NCBI RefSeq assembly: GCF_008974285.1
Contig: NZ_BKZV01000004.1
Coordinates: forward strand, 1 to 64,000
DNA from: Thermogemmatispora aurantia
Lineage (GTDB): Bacteria > Chloroflexota > Ktedonobacteria > Ktedonobacterales > Ktedonobacteraceae
Reading direction: 5' to 3'
Length of the DNA: 64,000 nucleotides
Under the pieces are notes generated by a model. That model saw only the letters and a list, made by a program, of their open reading frames with translations, did not search any database and had not been told where the DNA came from. Made by a program: the position numbers and the translations under genes. Below, one piece after another: positions 55,138 through 63,800 of the stretch. Positions within the stretch are counted from its first letter, which is position 1; each line of letters begins with the position of its first letter.

Positions 55138-55484
55138 CCAGCCTGTGCCGCCGCCGCCTGACGAAGCTGAGACGGGTTGTAGCAGGGGTAGTAGTAGGTG
55201 GCGACATGCAGCGGGGGCTTGCTGAGTCCGTTGGTCCAGGTGGAGTGCTCCAGGCGGATGGTAAAGGGTTCGTTCAGCCCCAGGAGCAAACCAAGCTGCT
55301 CGGGAGCCTTGTTGAGGAGCCGGCGAATGGCTTCGTTGAAGTCGACCGCGATGCGGTAGTGGCGGGTGAGCACTTCCAGGCGATAGCTATCAAGCGGCGT
55401 CGGAGGAGGGATCGGCCCAGGCAGACAGGCGGGCCGCCGCGCCTGGCGGGAGCCGCGACGCCAGAAACAGAGCTTGCGAAACAT
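55074..55484 (-). CDS. Unknown protein, first gene of the three-gene unit
   Basis: A 136-residue protein with a basic N terminus (FRKLCFWRRGSRQARR) and a proline stretch, then an alpha/beta-looking core (LDSYRLEVLTRHYRIAVDFNEAIRRLLNKAPEQLGLLLGLN) and an aromatic-rich C-terminal part (PPLHVATYYYPCYNPSQL, GTISYYVFAH). No family was recognised. Two further genes follow on the same strand. The region upstream is full of palindromes and is shared with a divergently read XRE gene, so repression by that protein is plausible. Confidence 0.6.
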   Translation of the reverse strand: MFRKLCFWRRGSRQARRPACLPGPIPPPTPLDSYRLEVLTRHYRIAVDFNEAIRRLLNKAPEQLGLLLGLNEPFTIRLEHSTWTNGLSKPPLHVATYYYPCYNPSQLRQAAAAQAGWRRAGPKWPAGTISYYVFAH

Positions 55485-55641
55485 ATGCAGTCATCTCCTA
55501 CACTCTTCAACCATAGAACCGTACTGCCAATAGATGATAGGTTTCCAATCGCTGAGAAGCGTCCCGAGCGCCCGGCCCGGGGCTGGTTCGCTGGCGTCCC
55601 TGCCCCGCTCGCGCTGCCCCCTTGGGGGCAACGGCTATACT

Positions 55642-55660
55642 GACTATACATAGTATAGTC
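55642..55660. promoter_or_regulatory. Palindrome 1 in the XRE / operon spacer
   Basis: GACTATAC-ATA-GTATAGTC, a perfect 8-3-8 inverted repeat in an AT-rich patch upstream of the unknown operon. Likely an operator; its TATAC halves could also form part of the minus-strand promoter. Confidence 0.6.
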
Positions 55661-55696
55661 TTTTAAGAAGGGTATGTCAATAGAGGCTATCAATAT

Positions 55697-55719
55697 ACAC
55701 CCTCTTTTAAAGAGGGTGT
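55697..55719. promoter_or_regulatory. Palindrome 2 in the XRE / operon spacer
   Basis: ACACCCTCTTT and AAAGAGGGTGT form a perfect 11-base inverted repeat around one T. Possible operator or, in RNA, a hairpin. Confidence 0.6.
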
Positions 55720-55724
55720 TTCCT

Positions 55725-55737
55725 GTGGAGACTCCAC
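55725..55737. promoter_or_regulatory. Palindrome 3 in the XRE / operon spacer
   Basis: GTGGAG-A-CTCCAC, a perfect 6-1-6 inverted repeat 31 bases before the XRE start codon. Confidence 0.55.
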
Positions 55738-55768
55738 TGATGTAATAGGGATATGGTATGCTTGCGCC

Positions 55769-56005
55769 ATGCCGATACGCATTAAGCTTCGTGAGGTTGC
55801 CCAGAGCAAAGGAATAGGGCAATCTCGCCTGTCGCGCTTGGCCGATATGGATGTCCATATGATCCAGCGCCTTTACAGAGATCCTTATGCAAATATTACC
55901 TTGGCGACGCTGGAGAAGCTGGCGCGGGCCTTGCGTGTTGAGCTGGCCGAGCTGATCGAGCTGGACCCGCCGCTAGAAAAGGAACCAGAGGCAGGCGGCT
56001 CCTGA
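55769..56005 (+). CDS. Very small XRE-type HTH regulator A
   Basis: A 78-residue protein that is little more than a Cro/C1-type HTH (IKLREVAQSKGIGQSRLSRLADMDVHMIQRLY, ITLATLEKLARALRVELAELIEL). Read divergently from the three-gene unknown operon across a spacer with three palindromes. The closing residues (PPLEKEPEAGGS) are disordered. The paralogue at 56.4 kb shares the design, about 75 residues with the HTH filling the chain. Confidence 0.88.
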   Translation: MPIRIKLREVAQSKGIGQSRLSRLADMDVHMIQRLYRDPYANITLATLEKLARALRVELAELIELDPPLEKEPEAGGS

Positions 56006-56255
56006 TAGCTGCTCGCGCTCGATCCGTTGCGCCTTCCTTGCTCCATTTCCTCTGTCGAGCATCACGCTTGAGCCCGGGCTACACAGCTGCAGGGCGTAGG
56101 TCGCCGCAACCTGAAATCAGGCAAAAGATGGGCCAGTGATAGCGTGGTGCTCTACTTTTTTCGTCTCAGATAGCCGAGGTACGTGAGGCGGAGCGCGCGG
56201 AACCTTATCACCTCCTATAGATGAATGGCAGAACTTGGTTGCCTGCAATCCCTGT

Positions 56256-56271
56256 CCGAAATATATTTCGG
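56256..56271. promoter_or_regulatory. Perfect 16-base palindrome upstream of XRE regulator B
   Basis: CCGAAATATATTTCGG, 109 bases before the start of the second small XRE gene, in a very AT-rich tract (56250-56350) unlike its GC-rich surroundings. A TATAGT -10 box is at 56347-56352. Probable operator. The rest of 56006-56379 has no gene. Confidence 0.6.
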
Positions 56272-56379
56272 TATGAAGTATAAGATAGATATATCCTAAA
56301 GTCAATACCGTAAATATGTTGTCTAGCAAATGTTCCGAAAAAGCGTTATAGTAGGGGTACACTTAGCCAGGAGCTAGCG

Positions 56380-56604
56380 ATGTATCGCTTGCGAGTAGCT
56401 GAGCTGCTCAAGGAGAGAGGGCGGACCCAGTCATGGCTAGCGAGAGAAGCCAAGGTACCTGAACTGTTGGTTCGGAAGATGGTCAGAGAGCCGACGACCT
56501 ACCATCCGACCTATGTCACGCTAGACAAGATTGCCCGTACCCTGAAAGTGCGCGTAGAGGATCTTTACGAATGGGTGCCTGACCCTGAAGATCAGGCGTC
56601 TTGA
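56380..56604 (+). CDS. Very small XRE-type HTH regulator B
   Basis: A 74-residue Cro/C1-type HTH protein (VAELLKERGRTQSWLAREAKVPELLVRKM, YVTLDKIARTLKVRVEDLYEW). It differs from regulator A in most recognition-helix residues, so the two probably read different sites. CAGGAGC precedes the ATG. It stands alone, with an AT-rich, palindrome-bearing upstream region and a gene-free 590 bases downstream that contain the ilvD remnant. Confidence 0.88.
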   Translation: MYRLRVAELLKERGRTQSWLAREAKVPELLVRKMVREPTTYHPTYVTLDKIARTLKVRVEDLYEWVPDPEDQAS

Positions 56605-56778
56605 CCTGAACTCCTATTCGCAGGCTGGCAAGTAATGCGCTTGTCAGGTTCACCACACGAAAGGCTCCCGTTGGCCTTCCTGTCCTCTCCCCTTCGCTGT
56701 AGCCTGTATCTTAAGCTCGTTGTCTCCTTTTGCCAGAGACTTTGCGCAATCTCCACTCTGGGGTGTGTGCCGTCCTGT

Positions 56779-56835
56779 TCTCTACCTGGGAAAAAAGGGC
56801 GAGCCAGGCTGCTCCCGCTCGCCCGTGGTAGAGAA
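56779..56835 (-). terminator. Terminator behind the ilvD remnant
   Basis: Minus-strand hairpin: GGGCGAGC pairs with GCTCGCCC and is followed by TTTTTT; an outer TTCTCTACC/GGTAGAGAA pair extends it. There is no intact gene for it to serve, but it is placed as the terminator of the intact ilvD is, just after the decayed ilvD 3' end. Confidence 0.75.
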
Positions 56836-56864
56836 GGAAGAATGAGTTAGTGCTGGCGGCGGGC

Positions 56865-56965
56865 GTGGGCTGATTCCTGCGGAGGCCGACGAGACCAGGC
56901 CGTATGCTTCGCAAGGACCCCGCTCGTAGAGCGCGGCGTCGACGTCTGCCAGCTCCCTGGACGGC
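56865..56965 (-). pseudogene. Decayed 3' end of an ilvD gene
   Basis: About 90 bases align with the last coding part of the intact ilvD (58800-58890) at roughly 80-85% by eye. Shared blocks are GCCGACGAGACCAG, CCCCGCTCGTA, AGCGCGGCGTCG and CTGCCAGCT. The translation gives SWQTSTPRSTSGVLAKH against [17 protein letters not shown]. One base is missing relative to the intact gene, breaking the frame. Weak resemblance may continue to about 57150. It is in the same orientation as the intact gene, 1.9 kb away, with the nucleotidyltransferase pair between them. Confidence 0.7.
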
Positions 56966-57194
56966 CTGCCCGGCGCCTTGCAGGAGCAAGCTGGCCGTGA
57001 TGGTCGAAAGCATCAGGCAAGACTCGCGCTGAGCTGATTGACAACCACTCCTCGCCGTGGTAGCCTGAAGTGGCCGATGAAATAAGGCCCACAGGCACAC
57101 TTGAAGCTATCAGCCCTTGCCTGGTAGCCTCCAAAGCTACCAGCCGGTGTGAAAGCGATGATGCGCATCGCAATCAAGAAGCAAGAGGCGACAG

Positions 57195-58037
57195 ATGGAG
57201 GCGCTTCTCTCTGCAGATACGCCGCTGGAAACGGAAAGGGTCTGGCTGGGCATGCTGCGCGCCCTGCCGCCGGCCAGGCGCGTGGCGATGGCCTGGGACT
57301 GGACCGGTTCAGCGATCAACATCGGGCGTCTGAATGCCTCAACTCAGAACCTCGACAGCGATGCCCATGAGGTTGCCCTGAGCCGTGCGCGCTTCCGTTA
57401 CGGGGCTGCCATTGTGCGCCTCGCCGAGGAGCGTCGTCGCCGCCTATCGGAGGCGGAAGCGAAGCGCTTCCCGTCGCTGCAGGAGGTCCTCTGGCCGCTC
57501 CTCTCCGCCCTGGAGGCGCTGCAGATCACAGCGGTCCCCCTCTCGCTGGCCATCCCCTTCTATGGCGTCCACCGGGCTCTGGGCGACATCTCGCTGGCCG
57601 TCGAGCGCCTGCCAGAGCGCCAGGCCCTGCAGCAGCGGCTGCCAGAGCGTTTCTGGCTCGATGAGACTGCTGAAGCCGGGCCGGGTCTACGCCTGGTCGA
57701 GCTGCAAAGCCTGCTGCCCGTCTGGCTCTGGCCCGCCGACAGCGGAGACAACGCCGCCCTCCTGCGGCTCCTGCTTGACAGCCGCCGCGTGACGCCCCTG
57801 CTGGAAGAGGCCCCACCGATCGCCGTGCCCTCCCCTGAAGCCCTGCTTCTCTATCTGCTTGCCTGGCAGGGTGAGCAAGAGGCGACTCATGATGAGCGCT
57901 GGTATGATTTCCTGGCTATCCTGAAAATGCAGCGGCCATCTGGGCTGAACCTGGAGCTGCTCAGGACCCTGGCCCGCGACCTCCAATGTCTACCCCAGCT
58001 AGAGGAGGCCCTCGCTCGAACTGGTTTGGAGTTCTGA
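57195..58037 (+). CDS. Degenerate nucleotidyltransferase-fold protein with extra N-terminal domain
   Basis: A 280-residue protein in two parts. The first 80 residues (ETERVWLGMLRALPPARRVAMAWDWT, ARFRYGAAIVRLAEE) look like the small helical proteins often encoded beside nucleotidyltransferases. The remaining 200 residues align with the next gene product: ALEALQITAVPLSLAIPFYG against ALEALGIRYVIGGSVASSLYG, and ERWYDFLAILKMQRPSGLNLELLR against RQWNDILGILRVQGSQLDLAYLR. The GGS motif has become PLS and the DLD pair DIS (D131, S133), so this copy is probably inactive. It lies 19 bases before the intact copy. Confidence 0.7.
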   Translation: MEALLSADTPLETERVWLGMLRALPPARRVAMAWDWTGSAINIGRLNASTQNLDSDAHEVALSRARFRYGAAIVRLAEERRRRLSEAEAKRFPSLQEVLWPLLSALEALQITAVPLSLAIPFYGVHRALGDISLAVERLPERQALQQRLPERFWLDETAEAGPGLRLVELQSLLPVWLWPADSGDNAALLRLLLDSRRVTPLLEEAPPIAVPSPEALLLYLLAWQGEQEATHDERWYDFLAILKMQRPSGLNLELLRTLARDLQCLPQLEEALARTGLEF

Positions 58038-58056
58038 ACAAGAAAGGAGTCAGTGG

Positions 58057-58650
58057 GTGTCTTCTTCTCCTCCTCCTCTTGAAGAGACCTTATTGCCTCT
58101 GGCCGAAGCCCTGGAAGCGCTCGGTATCCGCTATGTGATAGGCGGCTCTGTCGCCAGCTCGCTGTATGGCGAACCACGCCAGACAGCCGACCTGGACGTA
58201 GTCATTGAGCTGCTCGACCCCCAGCAGCTCAAAGCCCTCGTCCAGAAAGTCGCTCCTTGCTACTATATTGACGAAGATGCTTTTCGGCAGGCGTTTCGCT
58301 ATAAAAGAAGCTTCAGCATTATATCGCTCAAAACATACACCAAAGTTGACATCTTCTTTCCCAAGCCGCGCGCCCTTGACCGCGACGCCTTCGCCCTGGC
58401 TCGCTATCGGCCCCTGGAGCAGGGGGGAGAGCGTCTTTTCCCTATCGCCCCGCCCGAGGTCATCGTCCTGCAAAAGCTAGAGTGGTATGTCCTGGGAGGG
58501 CGTAGCTCCGCCAGGCAGTGGAATGACATTCTCGGAATCCTGCGGGTGCAGGGGTCTCAGCTAGACCTGGCTTACCTGCGAGCGCAGGCCGTCGCCCTCC
58601 AACTGAGAGACCTGCTAGAGCAGGCCCTGCAAGAGGCCGGTCTCCAGTAG
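58057..58650 (+). CDS. Nucleotidyltransferase-fold protein (apparently active copy)
   Basis: A 197-residue protein with the nucleotidyltransferase core. GGSVASSLYG (29-38) with the phosphate-gripping Gly-Gly-Ser, TADLDVVIEL with the metal-binding pair D45/D47, and a possible third carboxylate D98 in KVDIFF. The C-terminal half (ITLQKLEWY-like VLQKLEWYVLGG, RQWNDILGIL) resembles the AbiEii/DUF6036-type proteins linked to toxin-antitoxin and phage-defence systems. GTG 58057 has AAAGGAG upstream. Its partner is the degenerate paralogue immediately before it. Confidence 0.78.
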   Translation: MSSSPPPLEETLLPLAEALEALGIRYVIGGSVASSLYGEPRQTADLDVVIELLDPQQLKALVQKVAPCYYIDEDAFRQAFRYKRSFSIISLKTYTKVDIFFPKPRALDRDAFALARYRPLEQGGERLFPIAPPEVIVLQKLEWYVLGGRSSARQWNDILGILRVQGSQLDLAYLRAQAVALQLRDLLEQALQEAGLQ

Positions 58651-58670
58651 CTTGGGCGAGCCTTCCGGCA

Positions 58671-58711
58671 ACAAAACAAGAGCGAGCCGGGGGTGTTGAC
58701 CCCGACTCGCC
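58671..58711 (-). terminator. ilvD terminator
   Basis: Minus-strand stem: GCGAG and CGGGG pair with CCCC and CTCGC (58682-58692 with 58700-58710, one mismatch), followed by CTTGTTTTG. It lies between the convergent nucleotidyltransferase and ilvD genes. Confidence 0.7.
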
Positions 58712-58749
58712 GCCTGCAATCTCTCCAGACAGGCTGAGACTGATCCCGC

Positions 58750-60450
58750 TCAGGAGGCCGAAGCACGCGGCTGAGGCGGGCGCGTAATGGCCCCCTCCGA
58801 AGCCGACGAGACCAGCGCCGCGTACTTAGCAAAAACCCCGCTCGTATAGCGCGGCGTCGGCGGCTGCCAGCTTGCCAGACGGGTCGCCAGCTCCTCATCC
58901 GACAGCTCCACACTCACCGTGCGCTTCTCGATATCGATCACAATCGTATCGCCATCGCGCAAGGCCGCCAGCGGGCCGCCAACCGCCGCCTCGGGAGCGA
59001 TATGGCCGACCATCAGCCCGCGCGTCGCCCCACTGAAGCGGCCATCCGTCAACAGGGCCACCGTCTCCCCCAGGCCCTCGCCCACGATAGCGCTCGTCAC
59101 CCCCAACATCTCGCGCATCCCCGGACCGCCGCGCGGTCCCTCATAGCGGATCACCACCACATCGCCCGGCTGAATCTGGCGCCCGATCACCGCCTGCATC
59201 GCATCCTCCTCGCGATCAAAGACGCGAGCCGGGCCGCGATGATAGAGGCGCTCATGGCCGGCGATCTTCACCACGCAGCCCTCCGGCGCCAGGTTCCCCT
59301 TGAGAATCACCAGGCCCCCATTCGGCTTAATCGGATTCTCCACTGTGCGCACCACATCCTGACCGGGGGCCTCCTGAGCCTGAGCCGCCTCCTCGCCGAT
59401 CGTACGGCCTGTCGGCGTCAACTGATCGCCATGCATCAGGCCCGCCTCGATCAGGCGCTTCGCCAGCAGCGGCGTCCCGCCGGCGCGATCCAGATCCAGC
59501 GCCACATAGCGCCCGCCCGGCTTCAGACTGGCGATCAGCGGCGTGCGGCGGCTAATCTCATCGAAATCATCGATCGTCAGCGGAATACCGGCCTCGCGCG
59601 CCAGCGCCAGCAAATGCAGCACAGCATTGGTTGACCCGCCCGAGGCCGCCACGCCGGCGATGGCATTCTCGAACGACTGGCGCGTCAAAATATCGCGTGG
59701 CGTCAGACCGCGATGGAGCATCTCCACCACCAGGCGTCCGCAGCGCTCGGCCACCTCATCCTTGCGTGGATCGGTGGCCCCCACGCTGGCCGTCCCCAGC
59801 GGAGAAAGGCCCAAGAATTCCAGAGCCATCGCCATCGTATTGGCCGTATACTGGCCGCCGCAGGCTCCCGGGCCGGGACAGGCCACATTCTCCAGCTCAC
59901 GCAGATCCGACTCGCTCATCCGTCCGGCGGCGGTCGCCCCAATTGCCTCGAAGACATCCAGGATCGTCACATCCTGGCCGCGGAACCTGCCGGGAGCGAT
60001 CGAACCGCCGTAGAGCACCAGGCTCGGCACATTCAAGCGGATCAGCGCCATCGCCGTCCCGGGCAGCGTCTTATCGCAGGCCGCCAGCGCGATCACCGCA
60101 TCAAACATCTGGCCCTGACTGACCAGCTCGATCGAATCGGCGATCACCTCGCGGCTAATCAGCGAGGCCTTCATGCCCTCGGTGCCCATAGAAATACCGT
60201 CGCTGACCGCGATCGTATTGAACTCCATCGGTGTTCCGCCGGCGGCGCGGATACCGGCCTTGACCCGCTCGGCCAGGCGGCGCAGATGGAAATTGCAGGG
60301 CATGGTCTCGATCCACGTATTGGCGACGCCGATCAAGGGCCGCTGCAGATCCTCATCGCGGAAACCGATAGCCTTCAGCATGGCGCGAGCCGCGGCCCGC
60401 TCGCGCCCATCGATCAGCACTCGACTGCGGTGCCGGGGATCAAAAGCCAT
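58750..60450 (-). CDS. ilvD: Dihydroxy-acid dehydratase
   Basis: A 566-residue Fe-S dehydratase making 2-oxoisovalerate and 2-oxo-3-methylvalerate in valine and isoleucine synthesis, thereby supplying LeuA. Cluster cysteines are in AACDKTLPG and [15 protein letters not shown]; also [13 protein letters not shown] (third cysteine), [43 protein letters not shown] and [16 protein letters not shown]. The length is standard. ATG 60450 follows AAGGGAGG; a longer frame is unsupported. A decayed copy of its 3' end lies 1.9 kb away. Confidence 0.97.
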   Translation of the reverse strand: MAFDPRHRSRVLIDGRERAAARAMLKAIGFRDEDLQRPLIGVANTWIETMPCNFHLRRLAERVKAGIRAAGGTPMEFNTIAVSDGISMGTEGMKASLISREVIADSIELVSQGQMFDAVIALAACDKTLPGTAMALIRLNVPSLVLYGGSIAPGRFRGQDVTILDVFEAIGATAAGRMSESDLRELENVACPGPGACGGQYTANTMAMALEFLGLSPLGTASVGATDPRKDEVAERCGRLVVEMLHRGLTPRDILTRQSFENAIAGVAASGGSTNAVLHLLALAREAGIPLTIDDFDEISRRTPLIASLKPGGRYVALDLDRAGGTPLLAKRLIEAGLMHGDQLTPTGRTIGEEAAQAQEAPGQDVVRTVENPIKPNGGLVILKGNLAPEGCVVKIAGHERLYHRGPARVFDREEDAMQAVIGRQIQPGDVVVIRYEGPRGGPGMREMLGVTSAIVGEGLGETVALLTDGRFSGATRGLMVGHIAPEAAVGGPLAALRDGDTIVIDIEKRTVSVELSDEELATRLASWQPPTPRYTSGVFAKYAALVSSASEGAITRPPQPRASAS

Positions 60451-60480
60451 AAGAACAGCCTCCCTTAGAGTACTGCCTGT

Positions 60481-60510
60481 ATTATACTCCTGGTGTAGCC
60501 CCTGGCTCAA
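60481..60510 (-). promoter_or_regulatory. Promoter of ilvD
   Basis: On the minus strand TTGAGC, an 18-base spacer and TATAAT, about 31 bases before ATG 60450. The GTGAGT palindrome of the leuC promoter is not present here. Confidence 0.75.
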
Positions 60511-60735
60511 CGCACGAGCACACAGCGGCCCGCGCACAGCACAGCATCAAGCGCAACCTGGCCATCGATCGCACTTCGAAAGACCCCCGAGCCTTCAGAG
60601 CCGAGCATAGCGCTCAGCCGCTCCATCCAAGCCCAGCCCCGTGATCCAGCCAGGAGCCAGGAGCCGGAAGGCAGACCACAGCATCGACAGCGACAAGCGT
60701 GCCTGGCGGGCCGACCAGGCGATCATATCCTTGAC

Positions 60736-60816
60736 ATGACAATAGAGCCTGGGCATGTTATCATATCTCTGCGCTTGAAGAAGCGCATGTCATCCTGCCC
60801 GCAGGAGGCGATACAC
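60736..60816 (+). promoter_or_regulatory. Promoter and leader of the TIR-STAND gene
   Basis: ATGACA (60736-60741), a 17-base spacer and TATCAT (60759-60764). A perfect hairpin GCGCTT-GAAG-AAGCGC (60771-60786) stands at the expected transcription start, and a strong AGGAGG (60803-60808) lies 8 bases before the ATG. The hairpin could be an operator or a 5' RNA structure. The rest of 60511-60735 has nothing recognisable. Confidence 0.65.
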
Positions 60817-63800
60817 ATGGCAGCGACAGGCGACTCAGCTCTATCCATCTTTCTTTCCTGGTCAGGAACAGCAGAAGACCGCGTCTGGCGTAACAACATC
60901 ACGGACTGTCTGAAGCGTCTCCGAAATCGCTATCAACTTACCTGGAGCGATGAGCACGCCGTTCCTGCGGGCCTGGAGCGAGAGAGCTATTGTCAAAGCC
61001 GCCTTCAGCGCGCGCCCCTGATCATACTCATCATCAGCCCTGATTACCTGGCAAACGAGGAGTGCATGCGCGTAGCCAGGGAAGCGCTCGCGAGGCAGCA
61101 GCAAGAGCCAGACCGAGTACGTGTTGTTCCCATCTATGCGCGCGAAGTCTACCTGCAAGGAACCATCTTTGAGCAGCGAAAACGGGTGCCGGACACCCCG
61201 CTCAAAAGCTGGAAAGATCGCGACGCCGGCCTAAAGCAAGTAGAGGAAGAACTGGCGAACGCACTCAACGAGCTGCGGGCGGTCCCTGTTGAGCAATCGG
61301 CCCTCGCCCCCCAAGATCGAGAGCGCCTGCTCCCTCTCATCGTCGACTGGCGCCCTGTGGCCCAGAGGCACCTGCGTGATTTCGTCGGGCGTGAGCAAGA
61401 GAGAAAGGCCGTGCGCCAGCACATCGAGGACCTCCAAGACCAGGGCGGCTACCTGGCTATCACCGCGCCAGCTGGCGAAGGGAAAAGCAGTCTCATCGCG
61501 CAGCTCATTGTCGAGGAGGAGCAAAGAGGCCAGCAGATCCCCGCCTACTTTATCCCCATGCAGCCCGGACCGAACGGCCAGAGCGACCTACTGCGCCACA
61601 TCCTGGCCAGCCTGGTCTACAAGCACCAGCTCTCTGCCAGCTATGTGGACGTTGACCGCGATAGCCTCCCGCTCGCTCTACGTCGCCTCTTGACTGAACT
61701 CAGCCAGCGCGGCATCCGTGAGACCATCTACATCGACGGCCTCGACCAGCTCTTGCCCGAGCCAGGTGGAAGACGAGAGCTAAGCTGGCTTCCCGAGGAG
61801 CTACCAAAAGGCATCGTCTTCGTTCTCAGTCTGCGCCCTGACGAGACCCTCGCCACCCTCAAAACCGGCAGACGGCTTATCGAGTACCAGCTACCGCACC
61901 TCAGCCAGAGCGATTTCAGCGCCCTGCTGGCTCAGCGAGACGTACGGCTTTCCCTAGATCTGGTCGAACGCTGCTATCGTAGCCTCCGGGGAAACGCCCT
62001 CTATCTCAGCCTGCTGACCGGAGAGCTGGCTCAGCAACAGCAGCAGATGCCCATCACGCCTAGCCGTGCCGCAGATGTGCTTAGGCAGATCGAGAGCAAT
62101 CCCGCTGACCTCTTCCGGCCCGCGCTGGAGCGCCTCAAGCGCGACCCGGCCCTCTGGGAGAAGCTCCTCTATCCCTTGCTAGCTGTACTAGTAGTGGCTC
62201 AGGAGCCGCTGAGCGAAGGACAACTACGCTCTATCCTGGGGCTGACGCATGAACGCTGTCAAGAGGGCCTGCGACAGCTCGGAGGCCTGCTCACGCATGA
62301 CGGGCAGGGGCGCTACGAACTCTATCACCTCAAACTGCGCGAGTACCTCCAAGGAGAGACAGAGTATGGCCAGGAGCAGTCAGGCGCCCTCCTGGCGCCC
62401 GACGAAGTAGCGGCCTGGCATACCCGTCTAGCAAAGTGGTGCGCCGGCGACGACTTGTCCCTCATCTGGCAAGAGAGCTACGAAGCGCTAGAGCGACAGC
62501 GACGTCAATATGCGCGGCGCCACTTCATTCGTCACCTCTACCTGGGGGGCGTTACCCAGTGGCAGCAACTCTTTAGCGTCCTTGATGACGGGCACTATAG
62601 CCGGCAAAAACTACAGGCCGACGATGGGGGTGGCCAGGCCCTAGTGCTGGACCTCGACCTGGGACGGCGCGCCGCCGGCTGGAATGGCTGGTCACAAGAA
62701 GAAGCACTGTCGATGCTGCCCCGTCTAGGGGCCTATACCCTCCTGCGCTGCCTGCTGGCGAGCCAGGCAAACGGCTATCCGCCGGAAGCCTTTCGATTGC
62801 TCGTGGCCCTGCAGGGGGCAAAAAAAGCTCGTGGGCTAGCTGCCCTCATCACCGAAGCGCGCTGGCGTATTGAAGCGCTGCTAGCCGTTGTGCGCCAACT
62901 AGGTAAACAAGCAGCCCAGAGCGATGAGTGGCGCCAGACCTACGACGCAGCCGAGACAGAGATTGCTGCTTTTGACAGCCCAGACCGCAGAGATGACTTC
63001 TATGGGGAGCTAGCGCGACTGGCCCTTGCCGCCGGCGAGCGACAGCGAGCTAGCAGAACCGTGGAGCTTATCACCGACGACCTCAAGCGAGCCGAGCTGC
63101 GACTGAGGCTGGCTGAGAGCTGGCTGAAAGAAGGAGAGAGCGAGCCAGCGCGGGAGGCGCTTGCGGAGGCCAGCAAACTACTGACGAGCCAAGCACGCTC
63201 GGTCTCGACTGAGGTCCTTGCCAGTCACTGTGCCCTCTTGTACCGGCGGCTCAACCAGCCCGAGCATGTCCAGGCTGCCCTGAGCTACGTGCAAGACGCC
63301 CTCCAGCGTGCGCGCTACCACCTGGCTCTCGGTTGCCTCTACGAAGAACAAGGCCAGTACGACCTGGCAAAACGAGAGTGGGATCAGATGGGCCGGGAGC
63401 TGCAGGCAGTCAAAAACGACAAACGCCGAGCCGAAATCTGGCTAGAGTTGGCAGAGCACTGGCTAGAGTCAGATAGCGGTCAGGTAGAGCAGGTGCAGGC
63501 CATCCTTGACGAGCTGGAGCAGCACATGCAGCGTCAAGCCGACCCTCAGCTCTGGTCCAAGTTAGCACTGGTCTGGGCCCAAGCAGGGCGCTGGGAGAGG
63601 GCGGAGCAGATAGAAAGCCACCTAACAGATAGTCGAGGACGTCTGCACCTCGCTATCAAACTCGCGCTCATCGCCCAGGAAAGAGGCGAGCGCGGGCGCG
63701 CCATCCAGATTTGGGAGCGTATCCGTCCAGACATCGAACTGCTGGCGGAGAGCTGGCGCGGGCCGATTCTAGGCGAGCTGGCAAAAGCGCTGGCGGACCT

